From the NCBI RefSeq assembly GCF_002999335.1, contig NW_020312036.1:973063-1037062 (forward strand): 64,000 nucleotides of DNA, given 5' to 3'. The DNA comes from Cyclospora cayetanensis. Lineage: Eukaryota > Apicomplexa > Conoidasida > Eucoccidiorida > Eimeriidae. Positions 49,512-60,435 of this stretch are shown piece by piece. The position numbers were made by a program, and so were the translations under genes. The stretch's first letter is position 1. Each line of letters starts with the position of its first letter. Below the pieces are notes generated by a model that saw only the letters and a list, made by a program, of their open reading frames with translations, ran no database searches and was not told the DNA's origin.

Positions 49512-49852
49512 GAAGAAAGCTTCATCTCAGGGTGGAAGATACATATATACATATATATATTTATATACCTACACACACCTCACCTTCACCTACACATACA
49601 CAAATGGATTCTGTAGTGGCGAGACTGGCACAATGTACATTGCTTACGGGCTGGAGGTGTGAAGAGCATCGCCGGCTGCGGTTGCCACCAAAGCGCCTTA
49701 GCTCGCTGCAAAGGGGCAACAAACACACATATACACACGCAAGCAACATGAATCACGGCTCCTTAAAAAAGGCACAGTGCATTTGGACGGAGGGGCACGC
49801 GTAAGAGGCCCTTCCCTTCCCTTCCCTCCCCCCGCTCCTCCCTTTACCCCCT
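49262..49852. other. Interval between two minus-strand genes
   Basis: Contains the GA microsatellite at 49390-49507 and probably the promoter and missing first exon of the maspardin gene. A frame of Arg/Glu codons across the GA tract is a repeat artefact. Confidence 0.4.
49390..49507. repeat. (GA)n microsatellite
   Basis: Nearly pure GA from about 49440, with interrupted GA before it. Confidence 0.95.
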
Positions 49853-52800
49853 TCACTGCAGTCTGTGCATCACGTTTAGTGCCCCTAACTGGCGTACGGG
49901 GGTTTCATTGGATTCGTGACGCTTGCGCCTAAGCGCGAAACTGTCTGCAACGTCTCGTCCTCCTCCACTCCCTTCTGCTGCCGTTGCTGCCGCGCGGAGA
50001 CGGTCCAGGGCATCTCCATTGCACCGCTGACATTCCTGCAGCGCTCACCCACCCGCATACTCGAGAAACCGCCAGCCTTAATCTAGCCCGCAATCCTCCT
50101 GCTCGACGAGGCATTGATAACTGGCATTTTTGCTTGTACGAAATATAGGGTGACAAAGCGCCGTTTACTTTGATCGCAACAGGGGGCTCGGTGGGGTCAT
50201 AGAGGACGCCAACCACGCAGTGGGAGTCTTCCGCAAACCGCACGTGTTTGGAAGCTGCAGACACACGAGGAAGACCGTTTATCCACCCCCCTTGGAAAAG
50301 CCCAAGATTTTTTCCCCGCTCAAAAAATACTCCCTGCATAAAAAGCAAGGCGTCTCGAAGAAACGCGAGCGTGAGAGAGCCGAAGAAACGCTCAGGGCTG
50401 CCCTCACAAATGTTCGCCTGTGGAGACTGCCACGGATCATCGGGGTCAACTTCCGGTTTGGCGACTGCTGTGCTGCAGTCTGCAGCTCCTGGAAGCACTG
50501 CTGCGGCAAGAGGAGGAGGAGGAGGAGCTGCAGCAGTTGCAGCAGCAGTTGCAGCTGCGGCAGCAGGTTGTTCAGCGCCAGTAGGCTCCGTGTCTGCTGT
50601 TGGTGAGTATTCCCCAGCCAGCTGGGCAACCTGCTGCTCTCTTGTCATCTCCATGGCTCGCCCCAGTTGCAACAGCGAATCCAGACTACTGTGTAGTGCC
50701 TGAGTCTCTTCGCTGCTGCTGCTGCTGCTGCTGTTGCTGTTGCTGCTGTCCTTATGAGCCGCGCGCGATGAGTCGGTGCTGGCTGCTGCTGCCATGGGCA
50801 CCTCAGCGGCAGTTCCGGCGAAAGAAAGACTCTCGCTCCCAGCGCCGCTGCCCATTACATCCCGCTGCTGTGACTGCTGTTGCTGCTGCTGCTGTTGCTG
50901 CTGTTGCTGCTGTTGCTGCCGCCGGCGAGATTCGGGGTCTGCACCCCCCAAGAGTAATCCATCTAACAGCGAATCCGCTGCCGATCCTCCCGAGGGAGCT
51001 TGTTTTTGCGGCGTTGCTGCCGCTGCCCCAGCCGCAATATCGCTTCCACCATCTGGAGTGCTCTGCTGTTGCAAACCCTGCACGCAGGAAGGAGCCCTTC
51101 CACAGTGCAATGCGGCATCTCAGCGCAGCAAGGTACGACTGAACGGGCAGAAATAGGGCAGCCAGGATAACCGCTAGTCTGCAAAAGCACAAGAGAGAAC
51201 AGCCCTAAGAGCTCTATGAAAAGCCTCACGCGTTCCTTTTGCCAGAGCCTGAGAATCTGCGCCGCGAGATTCCGCAAGAAGCTGGAGACTCCCCCGAACC
51301 ATACTGGAGCTCTCTCGCGTCCAGTGGCAACAGCCGAGACTAGAGATACCAGCTGCAAACACACAGTCGAAGCGCAACGTCCCACACCCCCCGCCAGTGA
51401 GAGAGAGAGAGTTTTTACACCGTTTTCGACTCATTTGCCATCACGCGCAAAGCCTCTTCTTGACTGCTCGTGAGGCTTCTTGCGTGCCGATGCGTAATTG
51501 CTGGACGGGGAAATGCCGGAGGCGGCGCCCTCCATCCAATGCAGCAAGCCACACGCCTTGGAGCCTTCCGAAGGCATCGCTTGAATTCTCTAAATTACCT
51601 GCGCTGCCCCTGGTTCCTCTGCAGGGATGCTGAAGGATTTCAGCAGCAGCAGCAGCTGGCGAAGTCGTGCGCTGCGCGCCACCGTCCCCGTGGAGGCTCC
51701 ACTGCTGTCAGCTGTAGCAACAGCTGCAGCAGAGAGTGCACGCGATGCTCCAATAGCTGCTAGCCACCTAGCCAGAACCCCAAAGCCACCAGAACTTGCA
51801 AATGCTCTCAACGCAGCGGGAGCAGCGCGTTGCAACAGATCTGCGAAACAGACAAGCCACCGTCGCAGACAGTCCTAAAAACACCTGCAATCAAGCCCTC
51901 TCGCCTGCGCCTAAGATGCACGCACATGTGGACGCCGTTCAACTCGCACCCTCGCAGCGAACGAACGGAGCAGCATGTACACCTAAAAGGGAGGGGGGGA
52001 GTAGGGAAGAGGGGGGCTGCAGCGCTTCTAAGGGTAAAAAGCATCGTTTAGCTGACTAATACACTGCAGATGAAACCCTTCAGGCGCTTGCAACAGTATG
52101 GCCACCAACTCCTTCGCTTGGGCCTGAACAAAAAGCGCAAACCCGTCCATGCCCCCCCAATAACATGATATTAAAATACATAAACATACATATATCTATA
52201 TATATCTACATTCATATATATATCTACACACATATATATATCTATATCTACATACGTATATATGTCTACATACATATGCAGAAAAACCTAAGATCGACCA
52301 TGCCGGAAAAAAGCGCGTTTTGCAAGCTAGAGGCGTGGAAAGGCGAAACCTATGAAACTGAAGAAAATTTGAAGAGTACCTCCGTTTTAAAGCTGAGACT
52401 CTCCCAGGCTGCCGACGAATCCGCAGACAAAGCCGCTGACAGCATCTGCTGAAACTTTCCAACTGCACATGCAATCGTCCACGCACGCAGACGTCCACGC
52501 TGCAAGGCTTGAGCCCCCAAAAGCTTAGCCAAGCAGTACTCCCCAAAGCCAACGGCAAGCGCACACCAGCTCTGATCGCTAGGATATGCAGGAGGCTTAT
52601 CAGGATGCTTACCAGGAGCTTTTTTGGTGAGCTGCCTACTGCCTGTATTGCCAGTGGCTGGGAGAGGAGTTCCCTGCTGCTGCAGCTTGCTGCTGCTACC
52701 GCCGACAAGTTTAGTGCCGCTGGAATGGGAAGAAGCAGACGCGGCCTGCTGCCGAGGCAGCAGCAGCTGCTGCTGCTGCTGCTGCAGCGGCAGACGAGGT

Positions 52801-53441
52801 GCCCATGGCTTGGGGCGCTTGCCTCCACCAAAGAAGCCGCCAGAAGAAGCAGCAGCAGCAGTTGTAGTGGACTTGCTGCTGCTTGTCGTGCTGGCGCTGC
52901 TGAGAGGCCGCTGCTGCATCGCAGAGTGCTGCTGTCGAGGCAGCATACCACCCATACGCTTGCTGCTGCCGCTGTCGTCATCTGTGTGGGAATAGTGTGG
53001 CGCAAAAAGGAAGCTCCCAAAGCTCTTCTCGCTGCTGTGCTGCCGCCTCTTGCTGCTGCTACTGCTACTGCTGCTGCTACTGCTGCTGCTGCTATCGGAC
53101 TCCCCTGCGACAGGGGTGAAGGAGTAACAGCAACAGCAAACCATCCCTGGAGGCTTATCATCGCTGTTGTTGCTGCTGCTGCTGCGTTGCAGCACGCAGC
53201 GCACGCAGCAGTGCGTGCAGCAGCGCTGGCCGCTCAGATGAAGCAGCTTGTGCCTGGTGGGAGGGGGTTGTTGCTGCAGCTTGCTGCCGTCTGCTGCTGC
53301 TTCCGCAGCGGCAGCTGCAGTTTCTGCAGCTGCCGCTGCATCCGCTGCCTCCAACTGCTCCAGCGCAGCGGTAACAGTCTCCTCCGTGAAGGAGGGCAGC
53401 AGCAACTCCTCCCCAGCAGCTGCTGCTGCCACACGCTTCAT
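49853..53441 (-). CDS. PNUTS-like protein phosphatase 1 regulatory subunit (TFIIS N-terminal-type domain plus RVxF motif)
   Basis: Minus-strand exons keep phase: 53441-52380, 52123-52063, 51840-51599, 51352-51230, 51077-50169, 50035-49853 (859 residues). Across exons 1-4 the text KTEAQAKELVAILLQ, LLQRAAPAALRAFASSGG, FGVLARWLAAIGAS, RLRQLLLLLKSFSIP and SSFLRNLAAQILRLWQKE follows the helix order of the N-terminal domain of human PNUTS (PPP1R10). Near residue 772 lies KHVRFAED, an RVxF-type docking motif for PP1. PNUTS targets PP1 to chromatin and RNA polymerase II termination factors. The remainder is low complexity: poly-Ser and poly-Gln in exon 1, poly-Gln, poly-Ser and Ala/Pro runs in exon 5. 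The last exon encodes a short ending with ECQRCNGDALDRLRAA. No C-terminal zinc finger is visible. The start is tentative because an acceptor at 53468-53469 allows an upstream exon. The assignment is by domain order and motif, not by search. Confidence 0.7.
50876..50925 (-). repeat. CAG/CAA run encoding poly-Gln in the PNUTS-like gene
   Basis: About 15 Gln codons on the minus strand (CTG/TTG on the plus strand), followed by SQQ. Confidence 0.95.
52164..52280. repeat. TATATC/CATATA simple repeat in a PNUTS-like gene intron
   Basis: TA-rich tandem units located in the intron between 52124 and 52379. Confidence 0.9.
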
Positions 53442-54021
53442 CAGCAGCTGATTTCTCTGTCGCCGGACTGCAAAAAGGCAGGGAAGCAGCAGCACACAAG
53501 GCGTGTGTGTGGGCCGTGCACGCGCCTGCTGTCTTTCGACGTGTGTCAAGACTGAAAAAACGCTGCATTCGAGGCTCAAAACGCTGCACTCAAGGGTTAT
53601 AACTCTGAATTGTGGGGTTGATGAGAGAGCCGGTGAGTTTTAGAATTTTTCGAATGGCCAAGACTCTTAAGAATTTGACGTACAGAATTTGTGACATTTA
53701 AGAAGTTTGCTGTAAGGAATATGGGGAGGCGGTGGACGCAACAAAAGCGAGTTCGGCGTGCCCTGCAGCAAACAAATGCCTCATGCCTTCAGCCCTTTTC
53801 CTGCCGTTTTTTTTCTGTAGGAAAAGGATTTTTAGGGAGGATGCGTGAGCGATCGTGCTGTGTGTTTCTGCTTCTCTCCCTTGGATTTCGTATAGAGAGA
53901 GAACCTCGCGTTGTCGCGGCGGGCTTTAGCATGCCGCCCTCTCCCTGCCTTAAAAAGGATGCAATTTCCCCCTTCCCCCCTCCCTCCAATCCAACTTTAG
54001 ACGCTGGCGTTGCATGTTTTA
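53442..54021. other. Interval between two minus-strand genes
   Basis: Probably the promoter and leader of the PNUTS-like gene. No repeats of note and no supported coding exon, apart from a possible small 5' exon of that gene. Confidence 0.4.
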
Positions 54022-55126
54022 CTAAAAGGCAGTGAAGTTTTGAGGAGCCTTGAGTTTTCGTACTTGGTTGGTTATAGGACAGATGCCTGTTAGCTCGATC
54101 TGCTTTGCACGCAGAGCTGCCGCCTGCTGCACTTGATGTTTGAAGGCGGCCCTCAGCTGCTGCAACACTTGCTGCACAAGCGGCACCAGATGCTGCTGCT
54201 CCTGCCGCTGCAAACGAGTAGCCTCCTGCAGTCAAAGCACACCTCCGCATGCCTGCAAACAATCATACACCCTGCCTCGTCTGAACCTCTGGCCTGCGCA
54301 GATCCTACGGCGTCGGCTAATTGGCTTTCTAGCATCTACATATACATACACACACATATCGACATACACATGCACGAACCTCATCCTCCGAGCTGCTCCC
54401 GCTGCTGCTTTCACTGCTGCTTGCGCTGCTGCTTTCGCTGCTGCTGCTACCTCCGTCGCTGCTGCTGCTGCTGCCAGAACCAGCCGCTGCTGCAGCAAGA
54501 GACCCCGCGGCATCTTCCCTCCGTCGCTTCCCCCTACAGCCGCCGCTGCTGCCGCCATCAGCTGCCTTGCGCTTGGCAGGCGAGTCAACGGATTTTCTGC
54601 CGCTGTTGCTGCTCTGATTGCTGCTGGCAGAAGCCTTCGTTGCAGCAATACTCGAAGCAGGTTCAGCCACACAGGCAGCGGCATCCGACACAGCCCTGTG
54701 GGAAGATGCGCCTCCTTCCATGCTGCATGCGTTCTCTGCTGCTGCTGCTGCTACTGCTGCGGATGCTCGTCGAGGAGCATCCGTTGACGCCGCTAAGGCC
54801 TCTAACGATACACGTGGCACTGACACATTCGTCGCGGAGGCTGCTCCGTCTCCTGCTGCTTCTGCATGCTGTGGTGTTGCGGCTTGCGCTGCTTCCTGGG
54901 CAGCTTCACCTGTCGAAGGAGAGGCGGCAGCTCCCTCAGGAGCCACCGCTGCTGACTGTTCTACAGGCGCAGCAGCGGCAGCAACAGGTGCTCCTGTCGC
55001 TCCAGCTGTATCTGCATCTGCCTGCGTGACTCCAACTGCCACAGGGCCTGCTGCTGCCGCAGTGTTTGCTGCTGCGACGCCACACACTGCTGGATTGGAG
55101 GGGGCTGCAGCGACCACAGCTTCCAT
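54022..55126 (-). CDS. Low-complexity, probably nuclear protein of unknown function
   Basis: Two minus-strand exons keep phase: 55126-54380 and 54225-54022 (316 residues). Exon 1 encodes an Ala-rich region, then a basic stretch (SPAKRKAADGG, then GKRRRED) that looks like a nuclear localisation signal, then a Ser-rich acidic run ending SSEDE. Exon 2 encodes a Gln-rich coiled coil (QEQQHLVPLVQQVLQQL) and ends with IELTGICPITNQVRKL. I recognise no domain. A second minus-strand frame at 55374-54961 is also open and contains SELWKLWSLQPPPIQQCV. It looks coding, so the gene may extend left of the proposed start (to higher coordinates) with one more intron than I can place. Confidence 0.45.
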
Positions 55127-56131
55127 AGTTCAGACGGAGTCGCTGCTTCCGCTGCTCCTACAGCGCCTGCTACAGCCGCCTGTGGTGCTCCCCCGTCAGA
55201 ACGCTTCTTCTTCCCGTGGTGATGGTGATGGTTGAGGGGATGCTGCGGCAGCTGCAGCTGCCGCTGCTGCTGCTGCTGTCCACTCCGCTTCCTAAGAAAC
55301 GAACTTGAGCCACCTCTCTTTGCTGCTGCACCTGGAGGCACCGCAGCAGCACTCACCCCCTGATTACTCCGCATGCAAATGCAGTCGGAGCAGTCTCGGG
55401 TCGCTTGGCAGCGGCAGCAGCGGAGGTGGTGGTGGGAGCAGTAGTGTTGCTGCTGCTGATGCCGCCGTAAACTCTGATTCTAGCAACAGCAGGATGCGCA
55501 GCGCAGCCTCTTAGGGGCGTTGTGACGCTGCTGATTGCGTGGGGTTCGCAGCGGTGTACTCTGAAGATTGGGAAGTGGGCGAAGAAGTCGATTTCGCGGA
55601 GGCGCTGTAACGGATGCTATCAATTATTACGGGTGCATGCATTCTGCAGCAGCAGCGGCTGCCGCTGCAACAGCGCCGGCAGCACCCGCTGCTGCTCTCA
55701 CACTTGTAGCAGCCCCAAGAGGGTTCCCAAGCCGCCGAAAGTCGATACAAATAAACCGCGTAAAGTTGAAACCGTTAAATTTCCATGCAGGATCCTTTGC
55801 GTGCTTACAAAATTGGCCCCCCCATGGAGGCACGGGGGGTGCCTGCCCGCTGCTGCAGCCGTTTTTCTGCAACGCCTGCTTGCTACACACACGGCTGGGG
55901 CTTGTGAGAGAGTGAGAGAATAAAGAAACTCGAGAACTGCGGCGTAACTTGCTAAATCTGACGCATGCCATAAAGCAGCACAGCCAAGCACAGCACACAG
56001 GGAGGCCTCGCAGCCCTCCTCCCAAGGCTCCACCATGAGGATGCCTGGTGTGGAATAGTTACGCAACGCCCTTCCGGCTTCTCGAGTTTAAGACAGGGGG
56101 CCGCATGCAGAGTCAGCTTGGAGAAAATAAA
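55127..56131. other. Flank between divergent genes, possibly with upstream exons of the minus-strand gene
   Basis: Minus-strand frames at 55374-55127 and 55950-55640 have some coding character (for example CKHAKDPAWKFNGFN), but their splice connections cannot be placed. It also holds the promoter of the ligase gene at 56132. Confidence 0.35.
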
Positions 56132-57919
56132 ATGCCACTCCGCCGCATAAGCGCTCTAAGTGCTCTCTTTCGCCTCCCTAGTCCTGCACTCGAACGTGTG
56201 GCCATCGAGAGCCGACAACAACAACAAAAACAAAAGGGAATCTTCCTAGTGTTGCATACCTTTGGGCTGCACCCGTACGAGCTCGCAGTTCTAGATGAGG
56301 CCTTCTATAGAGCTTTGCCGCAGTGCGACCAGCAGCCGATCGCTGCGCTGTTGCTGCATCACCCTCCCTTCCTGATTGACCCCTCAAAGGCAACCTGCAG
56401 CTGCAGCGCGACTCCTAACAAATGCAAGAGGCGTTTTGGCAGCTGCTTTCTTTTTGGAATCAGCGGTATGCCCCAGAAGCACGTCAATCCCCTTGCGCTG
56501 ACTGCGCTGCGCCGATTTTCTCTGGAGCAGCAGGACCAGCTACAGTGGAAGTTGCAGCACAGGCAGACTGAGCAGCAGCAGCAACAACAACAACAACAAT
56601 TGAAGCACAAGCAGACTGAGCAGCAGCAGCAACAACAATTTAAGCACAAGCAGACTGAGCAGCAGCAGGAGCTTCAGCAGCGAGAGCAGACTGAGCAGCA
56701 GCAGGAGCTTGAGCATTACAAGCAGCAGCGACGGCTCAACGATGCGGGAGGTGAGACCTCGTCTGCAGGCTCCAGCGCAGTCTTGCCAGGAGGAGAGGCT
56801 TCAGCAGCATCAGATGCAGTCATTCATCCTCTAGTCCGCCGCTTTAGCGGGGGTGGAACTGTGTTGATAGGCAGAGAGACGGCTGCATGCACTGCGCTGT
56901 TGCTTCCCCCGTCCTTTATGGATGGGCCCCCTTTTCCAAGGAGCCTTATGGAGTATGCGTTCAAGTTTTATGCGGGTATTACTTCTAGCCTGCGATCATC
57001 AAGAGCAGACTCTCTCCCTGATTCATCCCCAACAGCTGCAGTTACACCCCCAGCAACGAGGCCTAAGGCAGGCAACCGCCTTACTTTGCAGGCTGGCGAC
57101 AGCGTATGTGAGCGGCTGTCTCCCTCACCATTCAGCGGACTGTTTGGAATGCAAGAAGATGATTTTGTGCTGTGCAAGACAGCCAATGGCTCCAGCACCA
57201 GCACCAGCATGAAGATCGCCGGAAACGCGCAGTCCATCTCCCGTGGATGCTTGATGCAGCACACGTCTTTTCTGCTGCAGCTGGAGGAGGAAATGCAGCA
57301 GCTGCTGTTGCTGCCGCAGAAACAGCCGGCATATAGACAGGAGCGACAGCATGCGGCCTTCCTCTCGGATATTCAGCAGGTGCTTCAGCAGCACGTTGTT
57401 GCTTCATGCGGCAGCAAGCTCCCCCTCCAGAAACCACACCACTTCCTTCTCGCATTGCAGCTGCTCGCCGAGCAGACGTGTATCGCCAAGAATCAGCGGC
57501 AGGTGCAGCCGGAGGGCACTGAAGCGGGTGCTGGTATTGAGTGGCATGTGCAGCCTGCAGTCTTTGTTGCAGCTGCGGGCAGGCCTCCCCTGGATTTCTT
57601 CAGATGCATTCGCAAGATCAATAGGCAGCGGCTGCGTTCAGCATCAGAAAGCTCTGGAACGCCCATCGCTGCCAGCAGCGAGTACAGAAGCAGCAAGCCA
57701 CTAGAGCCGTTTGATGTATTTGCTTTTTCTCAGAGTGCTGTTAAAAGGCTCATCGAGCGCTTGCCACTGACGCGCAGCAGCGACAGCAACTGCCGTACGC
57801 CTGCGCGCAACACGCGTCTGATGGGGGCAGATGGCGAGCTGCTCTCGGATTTAGTTTTTAGGGACCTCTTACAGGTCAACGATCTACTGCCTCTGCAGCA
57901 GGAGGAGCCGCCGGAGTAA
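56132..57919 (+). CDS. Biotin/lipoate A/B protein ligase-family protein with a poly-Gln insertion
   Basis: One exon, 595 residues from the ATG at 56132. This start is chosen because it opens with PLRRISALSALFRLPS, a basic amphipathic leader that suggests organelle import. Two in-frame Met codons (56105 and earlier) would add an unrelated stretch. Family motifs in order: LHPYELAVLDEAFYRA, FLFGISGMPQKHVNPLAL, RRFSGGGTVLIG (near residue 236, the ligand loop), then MKIAGNAQSISRGCLMQHTS with K361 in the position of the catalytic Lys. PQKQPAYRQERQHAAFL follows, as in the plant and protist members of this group. These proteins attach or transfer lipoyl or related acyl groups. A Gln-rich block (about residues 136-203) splits the catalytic core just before the RRFSGGG loop, and a second insertion of about 70 residues lies between the loop and the Lys motif. 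The substrate cannot be told from sequence. Confidence 0.82.
   Translation: MPLRRISALSALFRLPSPALERVAIESRQQQQKQKGIFLVLHTFGLHPYELAVLDEAFYRALPQCDQQPIAALLLHHPPFLIDPSKATCSCSATPNKCKRRFGSCFLFGISGMPQKHVNPLALTALRRFSLEQQDQLQWKLQHRQTEQQQQQQQQQLKHKQTEQQQQQQFKHKQTEQQQELQQREQTEQQQELEHYKQQRRLNDAGGETSSAGSSAVLPGGEASAASDAVIHPLVRRFSGGGTVLIGRETAACTALLLPPSFMDGPPFPRSLMEYAFKFYAGITSSLRSSRADSLPDSSPTAAVTPPATRPKAGNRLTLQAGDSVCERLSPSPFSGLFGMQEDDFVLCKTANGSSTSTSMKIAGNAQSISRGCLMQHTSFLLQLEEEMQQLLLLPQKQPAYRQERQHAAFLSDIQQVLQQHVVASCGSKLPLQKPHHFLLALQLLAEQTCIAKNQRQVQPEGTEAGAGIEWHVQPAVFVAAAGRPPLDFFRCIRKINRQRLRSASESSGTPIAASSEYRSSKPLEPFDVFAFSQSAVKRLIERLPLTRSSDSNCRTPARNTRLMGADGELLSDLVFRDLLQVNDLLPLQQEEPPE
56555..56735 (+). repeat. Tandem Gln-rich minisatellite in the ligase gene
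   Basis: About four imperfect copies of a unit encoding KHKQTEQQQQQQ, with CAG and CAA mixed and in frame. Confidence 0.9.
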
Positions 57920-60435
57920 CAGCACCAGCTGCAGAAGCTGCGCTGAAGGCAGAGCATATTCTCGCCATTCATTGTACTGTCCAGTCCGCACGGAGAGAGC
58001 AGCGAACAGTGGCAGCAGCAGCAGTTGCCGCTGAGGCTCTTGAAGATCTTTGTTTTTCTGTCTGTCCTCACGCCACTGACCACAACCACCGGCTATATGC
58101 AGAGCCGGCACCAGCTGGCAGGACCGCTGGCAATGCCGATACCAAACTGGCCTAAGGTGCGATATTCTGCATCTTGCTGCCTCGCTGTTGGCATACCAAA
58201 AGGTGTGTATCGAAATAGCTCGAAGGAAAGATTGCTTCTCTGGGCATCGAGTAGGGTGGTATACGCTTACTACACATGCAAGCGTTACAGCTACATTGCG
58301 CACAGACATGTGCGTATTAAAGGGCCTGGAGAGCCAAACCTGCAAAAATGCGGGTCTGTAGAGACAGTACATTCGCCTCACTAGCCTACGGGGGCAGCGT
58401 TTATCGAGAATTTCGTTCTCATGAGCACCTGTGACACCTGATACTGAGCTTCTACCGGAGAATGGCATCTGTTGCTGCCACGTTGCAAAAGGCAAGACAC
58501 TTGATGCATCTCCGTTTTGGGAGAGGCTCGTGGCGGGGACAGAGCTGTAGCGGAGTGCGCTACACTGCAATGTTGTCTAGTACAACAGTCATATTTTGTC
58601 AATGATTAGCCAGGATTGGACGCACCGGCTGGTGTGATGTGCATCTTTGGTATCGTGGATTAGCTGGTGCCCAACAGAACAAGACGCACTTGCGCCATAG
58701 GTTATCTTGTGCAGCTAGCTGCGAGTGCTCGGAGGGCATTGAGTGTGCAGCAACTCACATTTCACCGCTTCACCCCTCTCCTCTCAGGTTTACACTTTGG
58801 GGGGCACGGGCGGGCACAGGAAGGAAGGAGCTCTTTCGAAACACACTCGAAAACGTCCTAGGTAGCTTGTGTTCAGTGGGGAGTTGAAGTTTCAATGTGG
58901 AAACCTTGGAAAGAGGGCTACAAAAGAAGTGCTACCAACGGTGATATGCATTAGCACGAGCTTCCAGTCGAGAACTCAAATGTTTTCAAGTCGGCGGAGC
59001 CCTCACCTGCACATAAAGTAGCATGCGCTTTCCAGTTTTCTGCCTGTACTACAACGGGCATGCGTAACTATCACACCCCCTCCTCGATAATCATTTTGTC
59101 TGTACACAGATGTTGATAGGTATGGAACCATGTACCTCTGCGGATGCAGAATTACAGCTTTTAGATACAAAGAATTCGGTATGCATCCCTGTAGCAACTG
59201 GTATGCTCTTTGAGAATGACGGCCTCTATCACAGCTTCCCAAATTTTTCTGCCGTTTCGGGGTAGCTGCTCTGTTAGAACCTACTGCTCAGGTTGAAGGT
59301 AACAAGCCCAAGCATCCGTAGCCTCAGAGTTTCGTTTTCTCTGAAGCGAACGTAAGCATCTCCATTGCACTCTTTTCTGCATTCAAAGAAACGAAATGCC
59401 CTTTCCATGCGGTTTCTGGCAGGCAAAGGGATTTCACAAGGCATGGTGTTAAAGGCGCTTGTTCTGCCAAAGCGGCTGGATGCAGCCCTAGATCGCACGA
59501 AGTGGCACACAGAGGGCCCTAAAAGATAGCGCTTCAGATGTTGTTGGCGGAGAGCCTCTTTAGAACTCGCTATATCCGATGTTCTCAGCCCCAACAGCTT
59601 GTCGCACCAACCGTGTGCCTTCCTTATCGACCCTTTATTCTCGGCGTGGCTCCGCAAAAGTAGGCGCTTGCGCTCTCAGAAGCTGAGATATCATAAGAAT
59701 ACAGATATGGCAGCTTCCTGACATCTTGGTGCGCCGCTGCAACGCACACAGTTGTACCAAACACCCGTATGACCACGCTACACCGACGTTCCCCCTCCAC
59801 ACGCCCACGGATGACACCACGATAGCGGCTTCTACCCCCCTCTTCGCCTCCCTTCCTCGTTAAATGGGTCTTAGGAAATCGCAGATAGAAATATAGGAGG
59901 CTGAAGAGGTCTCAGTTTCAGCGAGTGGATGCCGCAGAGGCGGTCAGGGGGGGAGGGGGGCCCCCAGAGGAGGTACCGCCGAAGGCCACACGACGCGCAG
60001 ACAACAGGGGCCCCCCTATAGAGCACAGTACAACCACTGCCCGATTCTCCTGCTGCACGCCTTACACAAAAAGACGTAATTCGCGTATTTCTTTAGGGAT
60101 TAATAGGGAGCTTGCAGTGCCAGAACAGCCTGAGCCTCCTCGTTTTGCGGTGGCATCCTCCACCCTCCTGCTTGCTTACACGCCGACCACGACCCCCCTT
60201 CTTCCCCCTTCACAGCGCCGCTCCTTCGATCCGGCTGCCCCTCTCTGCGCTTCCCTTACCAAATCTCCAATTAGGGGCACCCGGGAGGTGGAGAGGAGGC
60301 TTGAGAGAGTTCCTCGAAACTGCGTCAACACCAGGGGAAAGCGACCCTCTGGTGTTGCTGCTCTTCGTGCTCTCTGTGGCTGCCCGCGCCGGTAGACTCC
60401 TGCGCGCTTCGCCGTGCAGCAGGGGGCAGCAGCAG
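57920..60435. other. Gene-poor interval with BRCA2 5' flank
   Basis: No supported gene. Frames at 58570-57884 (minus), 59657-59274 (minus) and 59925-60395 (plus) are open for 100 to 230 codons but have no motif or splice partner. In the BRCA2 frame the sequence is open from 60097 but has no ATG until 60436, so an upstream initiator exon is possible. Confidence 0.4.

Noticed and set aside
49367..49804. Plus-strand frame across the GA tract
   Set aside because: The Arg/Glu runs are a direct product of the (GA)n repeat, which is open in several frames.
57884..58570. Minus-strand frame of 228 codons
   Set aside because: It overlaps the end of the ligase gene, has no domain, and its composition looks like a reversed spacer.
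59274..59657. Minus-strand frame of 127 codons, rich in Arg
   Set aside because: Isolated, with no splice sites that extend it and no recognisable family. It could be a gene relic but cannot be supported.
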